A stretch of DNA of 64,000 bases from Bacteroidales bacterium UBA6267 (GTDB lineage Bacteria > Bacteroidota > Bacteroidia > Bacteroidales > UBA1556), in NCBI GenBank assembly GCA_002440745.1, contig DJVB01000044.1, positions 75,375 through 139,374 on the forward strand, written 5' to 3'. Under the pieces are notes generated by a model. That model made no database searches and had not been told where the DNA came from. It worked only from the letters and a program-made list of their open reading frames with translations. Each line of letters opens with the position of its first letter. Within the stretch, counting starts at the first letter, position 1. This document shows, piece by piece, positions 25,354 to 33,698 of this stretch. The position numbers and the translations under genes were made by a program.

Positions 25354-26907
25354 ATGAATAAAGTGAAAATCCTTTGGGTGGATGATGAAATTGAACTACT
25401 TCGCCCGCATATTATCTTTCTTACCGGCAAAGGTTATACTATGGAAACCGCAAATAATGGCGCGGATGCCTTAGATTTAATCGCCGAAAATCCTTACGAT
25501 TTAGTGTTTTTGGATGAAAATATGCCCGGACTTACCGGTATCGAAGTCTTGGCTAAGATTAAGATAATCCGTCCGATGCTTCCCGTAATTATGATTACTA
25601 AAAGTGAAGAAGAATCGATTATGGAGGATGCCATTGGCTCCAATATTGCCGATTACCTTATAAAACCTGTGAATCCTCACCAGATTTTGCTTGCCATCAA
25701 AAAGAATATCGACAGCTCAAAGATTATCAGCGATAAAAATACGATGAACTATCAGCAGGAATTTCGACAGATTGGCATGAGCTTGATGGATAATCTCAGC
25801 ATCGAAGAATGGACCGATATCTATAAAAAACTGACTGACTGGGAATTGAAACTCGAAAAGTCGATGGATGAGGGAGTTATGGAAATTCTTCAAGCGCAAA
25901 AAGATGAGGCAAATAATCTGTTTTCGCAGTTTGTGCAGCGTAACTATACTTCGTGGGTTCGGGGAGAGGCATCCGATAAGCCTATTCAGTCGCATTTGGT
26001 AGTTCGTGAAAAATTGCTGCCACAGATAAAACGCGGTCAACCGGTGTTTCTTTTCCTTATCGACAACCTCCGTCTCGACCAGTGGCGCACTATCTATCCT
26101 GAGTTGAGCAGCATGTTTCGGCTCGAAAAGGAAGATACTTATTTCAGCATCTTGCCAACTACCACTCAATATGCCCGAAATGCTTTTTTCTCCGGACTTG
26201 TGCCGTCTATGATTGCTAAAAAATATCCTCAATATTGGGTGGAAGAAAGTGAAGAAGGCACAAAAAATCAGTTTGAGGAGGAGCTTTTCCGTGAGCAACT
26301 AAAGCGTTTTGGTCAGGATATTCGTTTTTCCTACAACAAAATTCTCTCACATGGTGCCGGAAAAAAGTTGTCGGAAAACATGCACAATCTCATGCAAAAC
26401 GACCTCAATATCATCGTTTATAATTTTGTGGATATGCTCAGTCACGCCCGCACCGAAATGGAAGTGATTCGTGAGTTGGCCTCAGACGATAAGGCCTACC
26501 GCTCCATCACGCGAAGTTGGTTTATCAACTCTCCTCTGATGGCTATGATGCGTTTCGTTGCCGAAAAGGGAGGCAAAATGGTCATTACTACCGACCACGG
26601 CAGCATTCGGGTGAAAAGGCCGGTGAAAGTGCTTGGCGACCGAAATACAAATACCAACTTACGATATAAATTTGGAAAGAGTCTCGACTATCGCGAAAAA
26701 GATGTCTTTTTGGTTCGAAATCCGGAGGACATTTTCCTGCCGCGACCAAATATTTCCACTTCCTATATCTTTTGCCGCGAGGCCGACTACTTCGTCTATC
26801 CTAATAACTACAACCATTTTGCAACCTATTATCGCGATACCTTCCAACATGGCGGCATAAGCCTCGAAGAAATGATTATTCCCTTTATTACGCTCACTGC
26901 CAAATGA
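25354..26907 (+). CDS. porX: T9SS response regulator PorX (REC-PglZ)
   Basis: A 517-residue cytoplasmic regulator. The receiver domain (1-120) has acidic residues D10-D11, phospho-acceptor Asp54 in 'VFLDENMPG' and Lys104 in 'YLIKP'. After a helical linker, the C-terminal PglZ domain (about 215-517) shows alkaline-phosphatase-like metal-site blocks: 'FLIDNLRLDQW', 'TTTQYARNAFFSG', 'FVDMLSHARTE' and 'TTDHGSIRV'. In P. gingivalis PorX works with PorY and a sigma factor to control T9SS genes. The stop overlaps the tsaE start (ATGA). Confidence 0.93.
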   Translation: MNKVKILWVDDEIELLRPHIIFLTGKGYTMETANNGADALDLIAENPYDLVFLDENMPGLTGIEVLAKIKIIRPMLPVIMITKSEEESIMEDAIGSNIADYLIKPVNPHQILLAIKKNIDSSKIISDKNTMNYQQEFRQIGMSLMDNLSIEEWTDIYKKLTDWELKLEKSMDEGVMEILQAQKDEANNLFSQFVQRNYTSWVRGEASDKPIQSHLVVREKLLPQIKRGQPVFLFLIDNLRLDQWRTIYPELSSMFRLEKEDTYFSILPTTTQYARNAFFSGLVPSMIAKKYPQYWVEESEEGTKNQFEEELFREQLKRFGQDIRFSYNKILSHGAGKKLSENMHNLMQNDLNIIVYNFVDMLSHARTEMEVIRELASDDKAYRSITRSWFINSPLMAMMRFVAEKGGKMVITTDHGSIRVKRPVKVLGDRNTNTNLRYKFGKSLDYREKDVFLVRNPEDIFLPRPNISTSYIFCREADYFVYPNNYNHFATYYRDTFQHGGISLEEMIIPFITLTAK

Positions 26908-27329
26908 AAACCTTCGAAAATATCTCCCTTGCGGAAATTCCCGACCTGACAACTCAAATTTTAAAGCTGTTTCCTCATCATCGTATTTTCATTTTAGATG
27001 CTCCGATGGGGGGTGGAAAAACTACTTTCATTCGTTCTTTTTGTGCGCATCTTGGCGTCAATGAAGAAGTTACCAGTCCCACTTTCGCCATCGTTAACGT
27101 TTATGAAGGTGAAAAGGAAAGCGAGATTTATCATTTCGACTTTTACCGCCTTGAAAAAGTGGAGGACGCTTTTCAAATTGGTTTCTACGAATACACCGAA
27201 TCGGGCAACTATTGCTTTATTGAATGGCCGGAAATTATAATGCCCTATCTTTCAGGTGAAAAAGTGGTGGTGAAAATTTCTTTGCCGGAGAATTCCGATT
27301 TGAGGAATGTGGAAGTGAAATTGGGATAA
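26904..27329 (+). CDS. tsaE: tRNA threonylcarbamoyladenosine biosynthesis ATPase TsaE
   Basis: A 141-residue ATPase that works with TsaB and TsaD in making t6A37 on ANN-decoding tRNAs. The Walker A region 'APMGGGKTT' (33-41) is intact, and 'TSPTFAIVNVYEG', 'YHFDFYRLE' and 'FIEWPE' are family signatures. Translation is coupled to porX through the four-base overlap. Confidence 0.93.
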   Translation: MKTFENISLAEIPDLTTQILKLFPHHRIFILDAPMGGGKTTFIRSFCAHLGVNEEVTSPTFAIVNVYEGEKESEIYHFDFYRLEKVEDAFQIGFYEYTESGNYCFIEWPEIIMPYLSGEKVVVKISLPENSDLRNVEVKLG

Positions 27330-27350
27330 GAATGGAGCCTTTGGCGCGCG

Positions 27351-27374
27351 TTTTTGGTGCGAAGCATCCAAAAA
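27351..27374 (+). repeat. Hairpin after tsaE
   Basis: TTTTTGGTGC and GCA-T-CCAAAAA pair around GAA with one bulge. There is no T run, so it is not a standard terminator; it adjoins the dispersed repeat copy at 27369. Confidence 0.45.
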
Positions 27375-27420
27375 CCGTGACAAAGGCGGGCCGAGAGAGG
27401 AGGAGACTACAATAGGATAA
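27369..27420 (+). repeat. Dispersed intergenic repeat, copy 2
   Basis: Similar to the minus strand of 15217-15268: common start CAAAAAC-x-GTGACAAA-x-GC, purine-rich middle, and an identical ACAATAGGATAA end. Confidence 0.45.
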
Positions 27421-27536
27421 CGGTACGTTTTTTAAGCCGCAATTCTAAGCTCAACTGTCGCTTTTTCCCTGTCATTTATCAATTTATGTAACGTTTATTT
27501 ACGCTATTTACCCTTCACCGCTTCCCTTTAAATAGC

Positions 27537-27544
27537 TACTTTTG
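27537..27544 (+). promoter_or_regulatory. -7 promoter element for mutAB
   Basis: TACTTTTG, an exact TAnnTTTG match, 58 bases before the mutA start. Confidence 0.5.
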
Positions 27545-27601
27545 CCACGTGAATCAATTAACAGTTGGTTTGCACTATAATACATCTAAATTATTGTAAT
27601 T

Positions 27602-29398
27602 ATGGATATTAACAAAACTAAACAGCCGCTCTTCCCGGAGTTTGCCCCTGTTTCTAAGGAAAAATGGCTGGAAAAAATTACTGTCGATCTCAAAGGCGCC
27701 GATTATGAAAAAAAGCTTGTTTGGCGCTTCGACCAAAATATTAAAATTCACCCTTTTTATGTGGCAGGAGATGTTGAAAATGCTATGCCTCCTCTCAAAA
27801 ATTCAGTGGATAACAACTGGGAAATCAGAGAAGAAATTGACTTCAACGAATTAGACCAAGCAAATATTTTCATCAGCAGGGGTGTGGAAGCTCTTACTAT
27901 CAAGGGGTTCCCTTTAGATGAAGAAGGCGCTGCTGCTCGTCTTTTCGAGCAACCATTTTTCGGAAAAACTCCCTTGCATTTTTCAGGGGTTTATAGTTTT
28001 CCGAAACTTCTCACAAAATTGAAAAAAGAAGCAGAAAAGCAAAATATCGACTTATCGAACCTTAATGGCAGTTTCGATTTCGACTATTATAGCTATTATC
28101 TTTTCAGACGGGAGTTTTATCATAGTTTTGAAGCTAATCGCAAAGAGCTTAAAGTATTGATTGATAAGGCTAAAGCTTTGCTGCCAAAAATCAAAATTAT
28201 CAATGTAAACGCCAAACATTACCATAATGCAGGTGCAACAATGATTCAGGAAATGGCTTTCGGTTTGGCTCATGGTGCTGAATATCTCGTGGACTGCACC
28301 GACGAAGGATTAACCATTGACGATGTGCTGCCCCTAATTCAATTTACGTTTGCTACTGGCTCTTCGTATTTTCCTGAGATTGCCAAAATTCGGGCTTTAA
28401 GGATTCTTTGGAATCGCATTATCAAGGAGTTTAACCCTACTCAAACTCTCCCTATCTATATTCATTCGGTGTCATCACTCTGGAATAAAGCTACTTACGA
28501 CCCACACACCAACCTTCTCCGCACTACAACGGAGACGATGTCGGCGGTAATTGGTGGCTGTGATGCCGCAACTATTCTGCCTTTAGACTCTACCTTTAAA
28601 CCAATGGAAATTACAACCCGCCGTATTGCTCGTGGTCAGCAACTTATTCTTAAAGAGGAAGTTAACCTTTGGAAAGTAGCCGATCCTGCCGATGGCTCCT
28701 ATTATATCGAAGAACTTACCAATCAGTTGGTGAATCAAACCTGGGCTCTTTTTGTGCAGATTAGCGAAATGGGTGGCTATCGTGCCGCTCTTGAAAACGG
28801 TTTTATCTTCGACGAAATTCAAAAGTCAGCAGCATCAAAGGATATGGACTTCGCCCTGCGTAAAATTAACTTGGTTGGTGTTAACCAGTTTCCCAACTTG
28901 GCTGAACGCAAAGCTGAAGAAATTCTCGTGGAGAAAAAACCTTCCAAAGGTGGTTTAGTAACCTATCGAGGAGCTGAGGCTCTCGAAGATATCCGGCTTA
29001 AAACCGAACGTTTTGTGAATGGTGGCAATAAATTACCTCATTTTTTCTTGCTCACTATTGGCGACATCACCATGCGAAAAGCAAGAGCGAATTTTGCCCT
29101 TAACTTCTTTGGATGTGCCGGATTTCAAGTGACTGATAATAATGGTTTTAGCAATATCGCTGAAGGTATGGAAGCTGCAAAACAAGCGCAGGCCGACTTC
29201 GTTGTGATTTGCAGTTCAGATGCCGAATATCCCGAATTAGTTGCTCAACTTACTGAAAACCAAGACCGTGTAGTTATTGCCGGATTGCCCACAGATTCTT
29301 TAAATCAAATTAAAGCTGCAGGAGTAAACCACTTCATTCATGCTCGTTGTAATATTCTTGATGAGCTTCGTAAATATCAATCTATTCTCGGAATTTAA
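27602..29398 (+). CDS. mutA: Methylmalonyl-CoA mutase small subunit
   Basis: A 598-residue subunit related to MutB but catalytically inactive. It keeps the TIM-barrel signature blocks ('SLWNKATYDPHTNLLRTTTETMSAVIGGCDA', quoted in part; and 'DPADGSYYIEELT'). The C-terminal flavodoxin-like domain (about 465-598) lacks the DxHxxG cobalamin motif, as expected for this subunit. It is 11 bases upstream of mutB, the two forming the heterodimeric B12 enzyme that interconverts succinyl-CoA and methylmalonyl-CoA. Confidence 0.92.
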   Translation: MDINKTKQPLFPEFAPVSKEKWLEKITVDLKGADYEKKLVWRFDQNIKIHPFYVAGDVENAMPPLKNSVDNNWEIREEIDFNELDQANIFISRGVEALTIKGFPLDEEGAAARLFEQPFFGKTPLHFSGVYSFPKLLTKLKKEAEKQNIDLSNLNGSFDFDYYSYYLFRREFYHSFEANRKELKVLIDKAKALLPKIKIINVNAKHYHNAGATMIQEMAFGLAHGAEYLVDCTDEGLTIDDVLPLIQFTFATGSSYFPEIAKIRALRILWNRIIKEFNPTQTLPIYIHSVSSLWNKATYDPHTNLLRTTTETMSAVIGGCDAATILPLDSTFKPMEITTRRIARGQQLILKEEVNLWKVADPADGSYYIEELTNQLVNQTWALFVQISEMGGYRAALENGFIFDEIQKSAASKDMDFALRKINLVGVNQFPNLAERKAEEILVEKKPSKGGLVTYRGAEALEDIRLKTERFVNGGNKLPHFFLLTIGDITMRKARANFALNFFGCAGFQVTDNNGFSNIAEGMEAAKQAQADFVVICSSDAEYPELVAQLTENQDRVVIAGLPTDSLNQIKAAGVNHFIHARCNILDELRKYQSILGI

Positions 29399-29409
29399 AA
29401 TTATAAATC

Positions 29410-31542
29410 ATGAGACCAAAATTTTCAAAAGAACCCATAGTTTCAGCGAAGGCTGTTGAAGAGGATTTCGACTCGGGAAATGTTCTTGAAACTGCCGAAA
29501 AAATCGCTGTTAAACCTAAATATACCTTGGCTGACCTCAAAGGGTTAGAGCATTTAAACTATGCCGCCGGTATTGAACCTTTTCTGCGCGGGCCTTATTC
29601 TACAATGTATGTTTTGCGCCCGTGGACTATTCGGCAATATGCAGGTTTTAGCACCGCCGAAGAATCCAATGCCTTTTACCGCCGCAACTTGGCAGCAGGT
29701 CAAAAAGGTCTTTCTGTTGCATTCGACTTAGCCACACATCGCGGCTACGACTCCGACCACGAAAGAGTTGTGGGTGACGTAGGTAAAGCCGGCGTAGCTA
29801 TCGACTCAATCCTCGATATGCAAATCCTTTTCGATCAGATTCCTTTAGATCAAATGTCGGTTTCGATGACCATGAACGGCGCAGTACTTCCGGTGATGGC
29901 TTTTTATATTGTCGCTGCCGAAGAACAAGGGGTTTCCATCGAAAAACTCAGCGGAACCATCCAAAATGATATTCTGAAAGAGTTCATGGTCCGAAATACC
30001 TATATCTATCCTCCCGAAATTTCCATGCGTATCATTTCGGATATCTTTGAGTTTACTTCGCAAAAAATGCCGAAATTCAACAGCATCAGTATCAGCGGAT
30101 ACCACATGCAGGAGGCCGGTGCTACTGCCGATATTGAACTGGCTTACACACTCGCAGACGGATTAGAATACCTTCGTGCAGGAGTAAAAGCAGGTCTCGA
30201 TATTGATAAATTTGCCCCTCGTCTTAGCTTTTTCTGGGGAATCGGAATGAACCATTTTATGGAGATTGCTAAAATGCGTGCCGCTCGGATGCTTTGGGCG
30301 AAAATCGTAAAATCGTTCAATCCGAAAAGTGATAAATCTATGGCTTTACGGACTCACTGCCAAACATCCGGTTGGAGTCTCACAGAGCAAGACCCTTTCA
30401 ATAATGTAACCCGAACTTGCGTTGAAGCTTTGGCCGCTGCTTTAGGTCATACCCAATCTCTTCACACCAATGCCCTCGATGAGGCCATTGCGTTACCTAC
30501 TGATTTCTCGGCGCGTATTGCTCGAAATACACAAATTTATATTCAGCAGGAAACAGATGTTACACGTGCAATCGATCCTTGGGCCGGCAGTTATTATATC
30601 GAAAAATTGACTGATGAGCTGGCTCAAAAAGCTTGGGAACATATTCAGGAAATTGAATCTTTAGGCGGGATGGCGAAAGCTATTGAAACCGGAATTCCAA
30701 AAATGCGTATCGAAGAGGCTGCAGCGCGCAAACAAGCCCGTATAGACAGTGGCAAAGAGACCATCGTTGGGGTTAATAAATACCGTTTGGAAAAAGAAGA
30801 CCCCATCGAAACCCTTGAAGTGGATAATACTGCTGTGCGTTTGTCGCAAATTGAGCGCTTAAAGAAATTGAAGACAGAGAGAAATCAAGCTGAGGTTGAT
30901 GCTGCATTGGAAGCTATCACACACGCAGCCGAAACCGGTGAAGGTAATTTGCTTGCCCTCGCTGTGGATGCCGCTCGCAAAAGGGCTTCTCTCGGCGAAA
31001 TAAGTTTTGCTATTGAAAAAGTTAAAGGGAGATATAAAGCTGTGATTAGAAGTATTTCCGGAGTTTATTCTTCCGAGTCGAAGGATGATTCCAAATTTGA
31101 TGAGGCTTGTCAACTTGCTGACAAATTTGCCGAAATGAGTGGTCGCCGTCCTCGGATAATGGTGGCTAAAATGGGGCAAGATGGTCATGACAGGGGTGCT
31201 AAAGTGGTGAGCACAGGCTATGCCGACATTGGCTTCGATGTGGATATTGGACCACTTTTCCAAACTCCGGCTGAGGCTGCTCGCCAAGCTGTGGAAAATG
31301 ATGTGCATATTCTTGGCGTAAGTTCTCTTGCTGCAGGTCATAAAACTTTGGTTCCACAAGTTATTGACGAATTGAAGAAGCTTGGCCGTGAGGATATTAT
31401 GGTGATTGTGGGCGGAGTTATTCCTCCACAGGATTATCAATTCCTTTACGATGCCGGTGCAGTGGCAATCTTTGGCCCGGGAACAAAAATCGCAGAAGCT
31501 GCCATTCAAATGCTTCATATTCTGATTGATACAATCGAATAA
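29410..31542 (+). CDS. mutB: Methylmalonyl-CoA mutase large (catalytic) subunit
   Basis: A 710-residue catalytic subunit. The TIM barrel carries 'RPWTIRQYAGFSTAEESN' and 'DHERVVGDVGKAGVAIDS'. The C-terminal cobalamin domain has the lower-ligand motif D591-x-H593-x-x-G596 in 'GQDGHDRGAKVV' and the later 'SSLAAGH' loop. The length is normal for the family. With the MmdA-type carboxyltransferase at 13.3 kb it supports a propionate-forming or propionate-using succinate/methylmalonyl-CoA pathway (inference). Confidence 0.97.
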   Translation: MRPKFSKEPIVSAKAVEEDFDSGNVLETAEKIAVKPKYTLADLKGLEHLNYAAGIEPFLRGPYSTMYVLRPWTIRQYAGFSTAEESNAFYRRNLAAGQKGLSVAFDLATHRGYDSDHERVVGDVGKAGVAIDSILDMQILFDQIPLDQMSVSMTMNGAVLPVMAFYIVAAEEQGVSIEKLSGTIQNDILKEFMVRNTYIYPPEISMRIISDIFEFTSQKMPKFNSISISGYHMQEAGATADIELAYTLADGLEYLRAGVKAGLDIDKFAPRLSFFWGIGMNHFMEIAKMRAARMLWAKIVKSFNPKSDKSMALRTHCQTSGWSLTEQDPFNNVTRTCVEALAAALGHTQSLHTNALDEAIALPTDFSARIARNTQIYIQQETDVTRAIDPWAGSYYIEKLTDELAQKAWEHIQEIESLGGMAKAIETGIPKMRIEEAAARKQARIDSGKETIVGVNKYRLEKEDPIETLEVDNTAVRLSQIERLKKLKTERNQAEVDAALEAITHAAETGEGNLLALAVDAARKRASLGEISFAIEKVKGRYKAVIRSISGVYSSESKDDSKFDEACQLADKFAEMSGRRPRIMVAKMGQDGHDRGAKVVSTGYADIGFDVDIGPLFQTPAEAARQAVENDVHILGVSSLAAGHKTLVPQVIDELKKLGREDIMVIVGGVIPPQDYQFLYDAGAVAIFGPGTKIAEAAIQMLHILIDTIE

Positions 31543-31558
31543 GATTAACCTAACATAA

Positions 31559-31605
31559 AAAATGTCCTGAATTAGGTTGAACGAAAACCTTTTTCAGGAC
31601 ATTTT
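31559..31605. terminator. Terminator between mutB and the DUF4301 gene
   Basis: AAAATGTCCTGAA pairs perfectly with TTCAGGACATTTT (13 pairs), and the loop holds a second small stem AGGTT/AACCT. A/T runs on both sides suit both converging genes. Confidence 0.75.
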
Positions 31606-31627
31606 AATTTATACAAATAATAATAAC

Positions 31628-33169
31628 CTATTGATGCTGAGGGCGTAAAAGGTCGTTAATGGTTTTTACCGGACTGAAAGTCGTAATGGGCACTTCCACA
31701 AAGATTGTAATCCAGTCGGCCATAGCACCATTCCATAATCCGGGCAATTCTTGGGCTTTCAAATCGCGGCCATCTTTGGACTTAATGCTGATAAAACCTG
31801 TTTCAGGATCCACAAATTCCGCAAGATCGAATTTTTCATCCTGAAAATCCCTGACACCACAAACTAAGTCAACCGGATTGAAATGTGTCGATTGCTTTAA
31901 AATCTCCACTTGCTTCGCATTGCTCATATCAATTTGCGATCCTTCTACAATTTGCAAAGTCACTTGACCATCTTTTTCCACTAAGAAAGGACCTCCTCCC
32001 GGCTCACCTTCATTTTTCACCATTCCGCAAACCCGAATAGGCCGGTTGAAAAGGGTGTAAAGTAAATCAATTTTCTCCATGCGAATCATACTATCCCACT
32101 CGTTGCCAATATATTGAGTGAGTTCTTTTCCGGCAAAATCCCGCATGGCTTCTAAATCATCATCCATCAGATTTGCTTCGTCTAAAAGCTCCAAATATTC
32201 GAAAATTTGAGATTGTAGTTGAATGAGTAACCCCCCCAAAACTTTCTTAAAATAATAAGTGTCGTTGCGCAAATGGTCGGGAGCAATATTGTCGATATTT
32301 TTGATGAAAATGATGTCTTCTTCTAACTCGTTGAGATTTTCGATTAAAGCACCATGTCCGGCAGGGCGAAAGAGTAAGCTGCCATCTGCATTGCGGAAAG
32401 GATTATTCTCCAAATCCACAGCAATTGTGTCGGTTGAAGGCTTTTGGATGCTGCTTTCTACAACGAACTTCATCCCTGAAAGCGCTTCGTATTTTTTTAT
32501 TAGTCGATCAAATTCTATACGGAAAAGCTCCTGATGCTCCGGTGAAACTGTGAAGTGCATTTTGACGATTCCATTTTCGGAGCTTGCATAATGCCAGCCT
32601 TCTAAGAAATGCTCCTCAAGTGCAAGTCGGCCACCTTCAGGATAACTATGAAACAATAGCAGACCTTTTGGTAAATTGCCGTAGTTCAGACCTTTTGGCG
32701 TTAAAAAATATTCTAAAATCACGTCATATTTTTCTTCAAGGAGTAAATCTTCTAACGAGAAACCTGCCTCTTCCAAAATGGTTTTTAGCTGAGGATAAAA
32801 GGCAAATTTCCGGATAGAGTTGAAAAAGTTCCAGGGAGAATTAAATCCTTTGTCGGAGAGCAACTCAGCCGCCGGAATACCGCTTTTGATTTTTTCAAGA
32901 AATTCAAATAACGCTTTGAACATGCGACTCGCTGCACCCGAAGCAGGAACAAATTTTACTGCTGTTCGGCTTTGCATTTCCACTTCAAAAAGGTGAACAA
33001 GCGCCTCAGCATCGGCCTCATCGAGCACCTTTAATCCGTTGTCCGGTGTGGCAGCCGATACCAAATTGACAAAATCATAGCCTCTCTTAAAATCAGCTAT
33101 CTGCTTTTCTACCAATTCTTTACTAATTCCCTTTTCCTTAAGCTGGTCTAAATCACTCTCTTGAAACAT
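31628..33169 (-). CDS. DUF4301 family protein
   Basis: A 513-residue cytoplasmic protein of a family found in Bacteroidota, with no established function. It starts 'MFQESDLDQLKEKGIS' and carries blocks 'FVPASGAASRMFKALFEF', 'LFRPAGHGALIENL' and 'FNRPIRVCGMVKNEGEPGGG' resembling nucleotidyltransferase or sugar-phosphate-binding loops, a resemblance I cannot verify here. No signal peptide or membrane segment. It is monocistronic between a terminator and a -7 element. Confidence 0.75.
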   Translation of the reverse strand: MFQESDLDQLKEKGISKELVEKQIADFKRGYDFVNLVSAATPDNGLKVLDEADAEALVHLFEVEMQSRTAVKFVPASGAASRMFKALFEFLEKIKSGIPAAELLSDKGFNSPWNFFNSIRKFAFYPQLKTILEEAGFSLEDLLLEEKYDVILEYFLTPKGLNYGNLPKGLLLFHSYPEGGRLALEEHFLEGWHYASSENGIVKMHFTVSPEHQELFRIEFDRLIKKYEALSGMKFVVESSIQKPSTDTIAVDLENNPFRNADGSLLFRPAGHGALIENLNELEEDIIFIKNIDNIAPDHLRNDTYYFKKVLGGLLIQLQSQIFEYLELLDEANLMDDDLEAMRDFAGKELTQYIGNEWDSMIRMEKIDLLYTLFNRPIRVCGMVKNEGEPGGGPFLVEKDGQVTLQIVEGSQIDMSNAKQVEILKQSTHFNPVDLVCGVRDFQDEKFDLAEFVDPETGFISIKSKDGRDLKAQELPGLWNGAMADWITIFVEVPITTFSPVKTINDLLRPQHQ

Positions 33170-33192
33170 AGATTTTAGTTTAAATTTAACGA

Positions 33193-33200
33193 CAAAATTA
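33193..33200 (-). promoter_or_regulatory. -7 promoter element for the DUF4301 gene
   Basis: Reads TAATTTTG on the minus strand, an exact TAnnTTTG match, 24 bases upstream of the start. Confidence 0.5.
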
Positions 33201-33250
33201 TATTCATTTAAAACGCACCTAAATTAAAAAAATATTAAGAATGGAGAAGA

Positions 33251-33310
33251 TGTTTGTTGTTTTTTGTTTTTTGATTTGTTTGTTGTTTTTTGTTTGTTGT
33301 TTTTTGTTGG
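33251..33310. repeat. T/G low-complexity tract
   Basis: About 60 bases composed almost only of T and G, with several imperfect copies of TTTGTTGTTTTTTG. Consistent with slippage. Confidence 0.6.
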
Positions 33311-33360
33311 TTCTCACTTCGTCATTTGAAATTCATTATTTTCACTCTTCACTTTTGATT

Positions 33361-33440
33361 CTATAATAATTTCACCCCTTCGGGGTTTTGATGTTGTTTT
33401 ACTTTGATATACCTATAATAATTTCACCCCTTCGGGGTTG
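33361..33440. repeat. Two direct copies of a hairpin repeat
   Basis: CTATAATAATTTCACCCC-TTC-GGGGTT occurs at 33361-33387 and again at 33413-33440, about 52 bases apart. Each copy folds into a tight ACCCC/GGGGT stem around TTC. They resemble REP-type elements. Confidence 0.65.
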
Positions 33441-33475
33441 GTTCTTGTATTCTCAATAAAATACTTACAACTGCG

Positions 33476-33603
33476 CCATACTCCATGCGCCATGCGCCTT
33501 GCCTTCTTTCCTCTGACTTCTTTCCTCTGACCTCTGACTTCTGTCCTCTGCTCCATGCTCCTTGCGCCATGCTCCTTGCGCCATGCTCCATGCACCATGC
33601 TCT
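33476..33603. repeat. Degenerate tandem repeat tract (CTCCATGC / CTCTGACTTC units)
   Basis: Two families of short units are interleaved: variants of CTCC(A/T)TGC-GCCATG and variants of CCTCTGACTTCT. On the minus strand they give long spurious reading frames rich in His, Gly, Arg and Glu. No gene is supported here. Confidence 0.6.
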
Positions 33604-33672
33604 TTTGTCTTCCGTTGCACGGGTTGGCTTTTTGAAATTTGTAATTTATATTTATAAAACCGTCTTTCTTCC

Positions 33673-33680
33673 TACTTTTG
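33673..33680 (+). promoter_or_regulatory. -7 promoter element for the GT87-like gene
   Basis: TACTTTTG, an exact TAnnTTTG match, 19 bases upstream of the start. Confidence 0.5.
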
Positions 33681-33698
33681 CGGCTTATGTGATTTTTT

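Noticed and set aside
27351..27374. Hairpin after tsaE as a terminator
   Set aside because: The stem is good but no T run follows; it is more likely part of, or next to, the dispersed repeat.
27421..27601. Cobalamin riboswitch upstream of mutAB
   Set aside because: The leader after the -7 element is only about 50 bases and shows no B12-box-like sequence.
30859..31518. Minus-strand frame of 219 codons inside mutB
   Set aside because: It is antisense to the cobalamin domain of mutB, which has intact motifs; the composition is that of a shadow frame.
33361..33440. Tandem hairpin units as a CRISPR array
   Set aside because: Only two copies are present, the spacing holds a single AT-rich spacer, and no cas genes are in the window.
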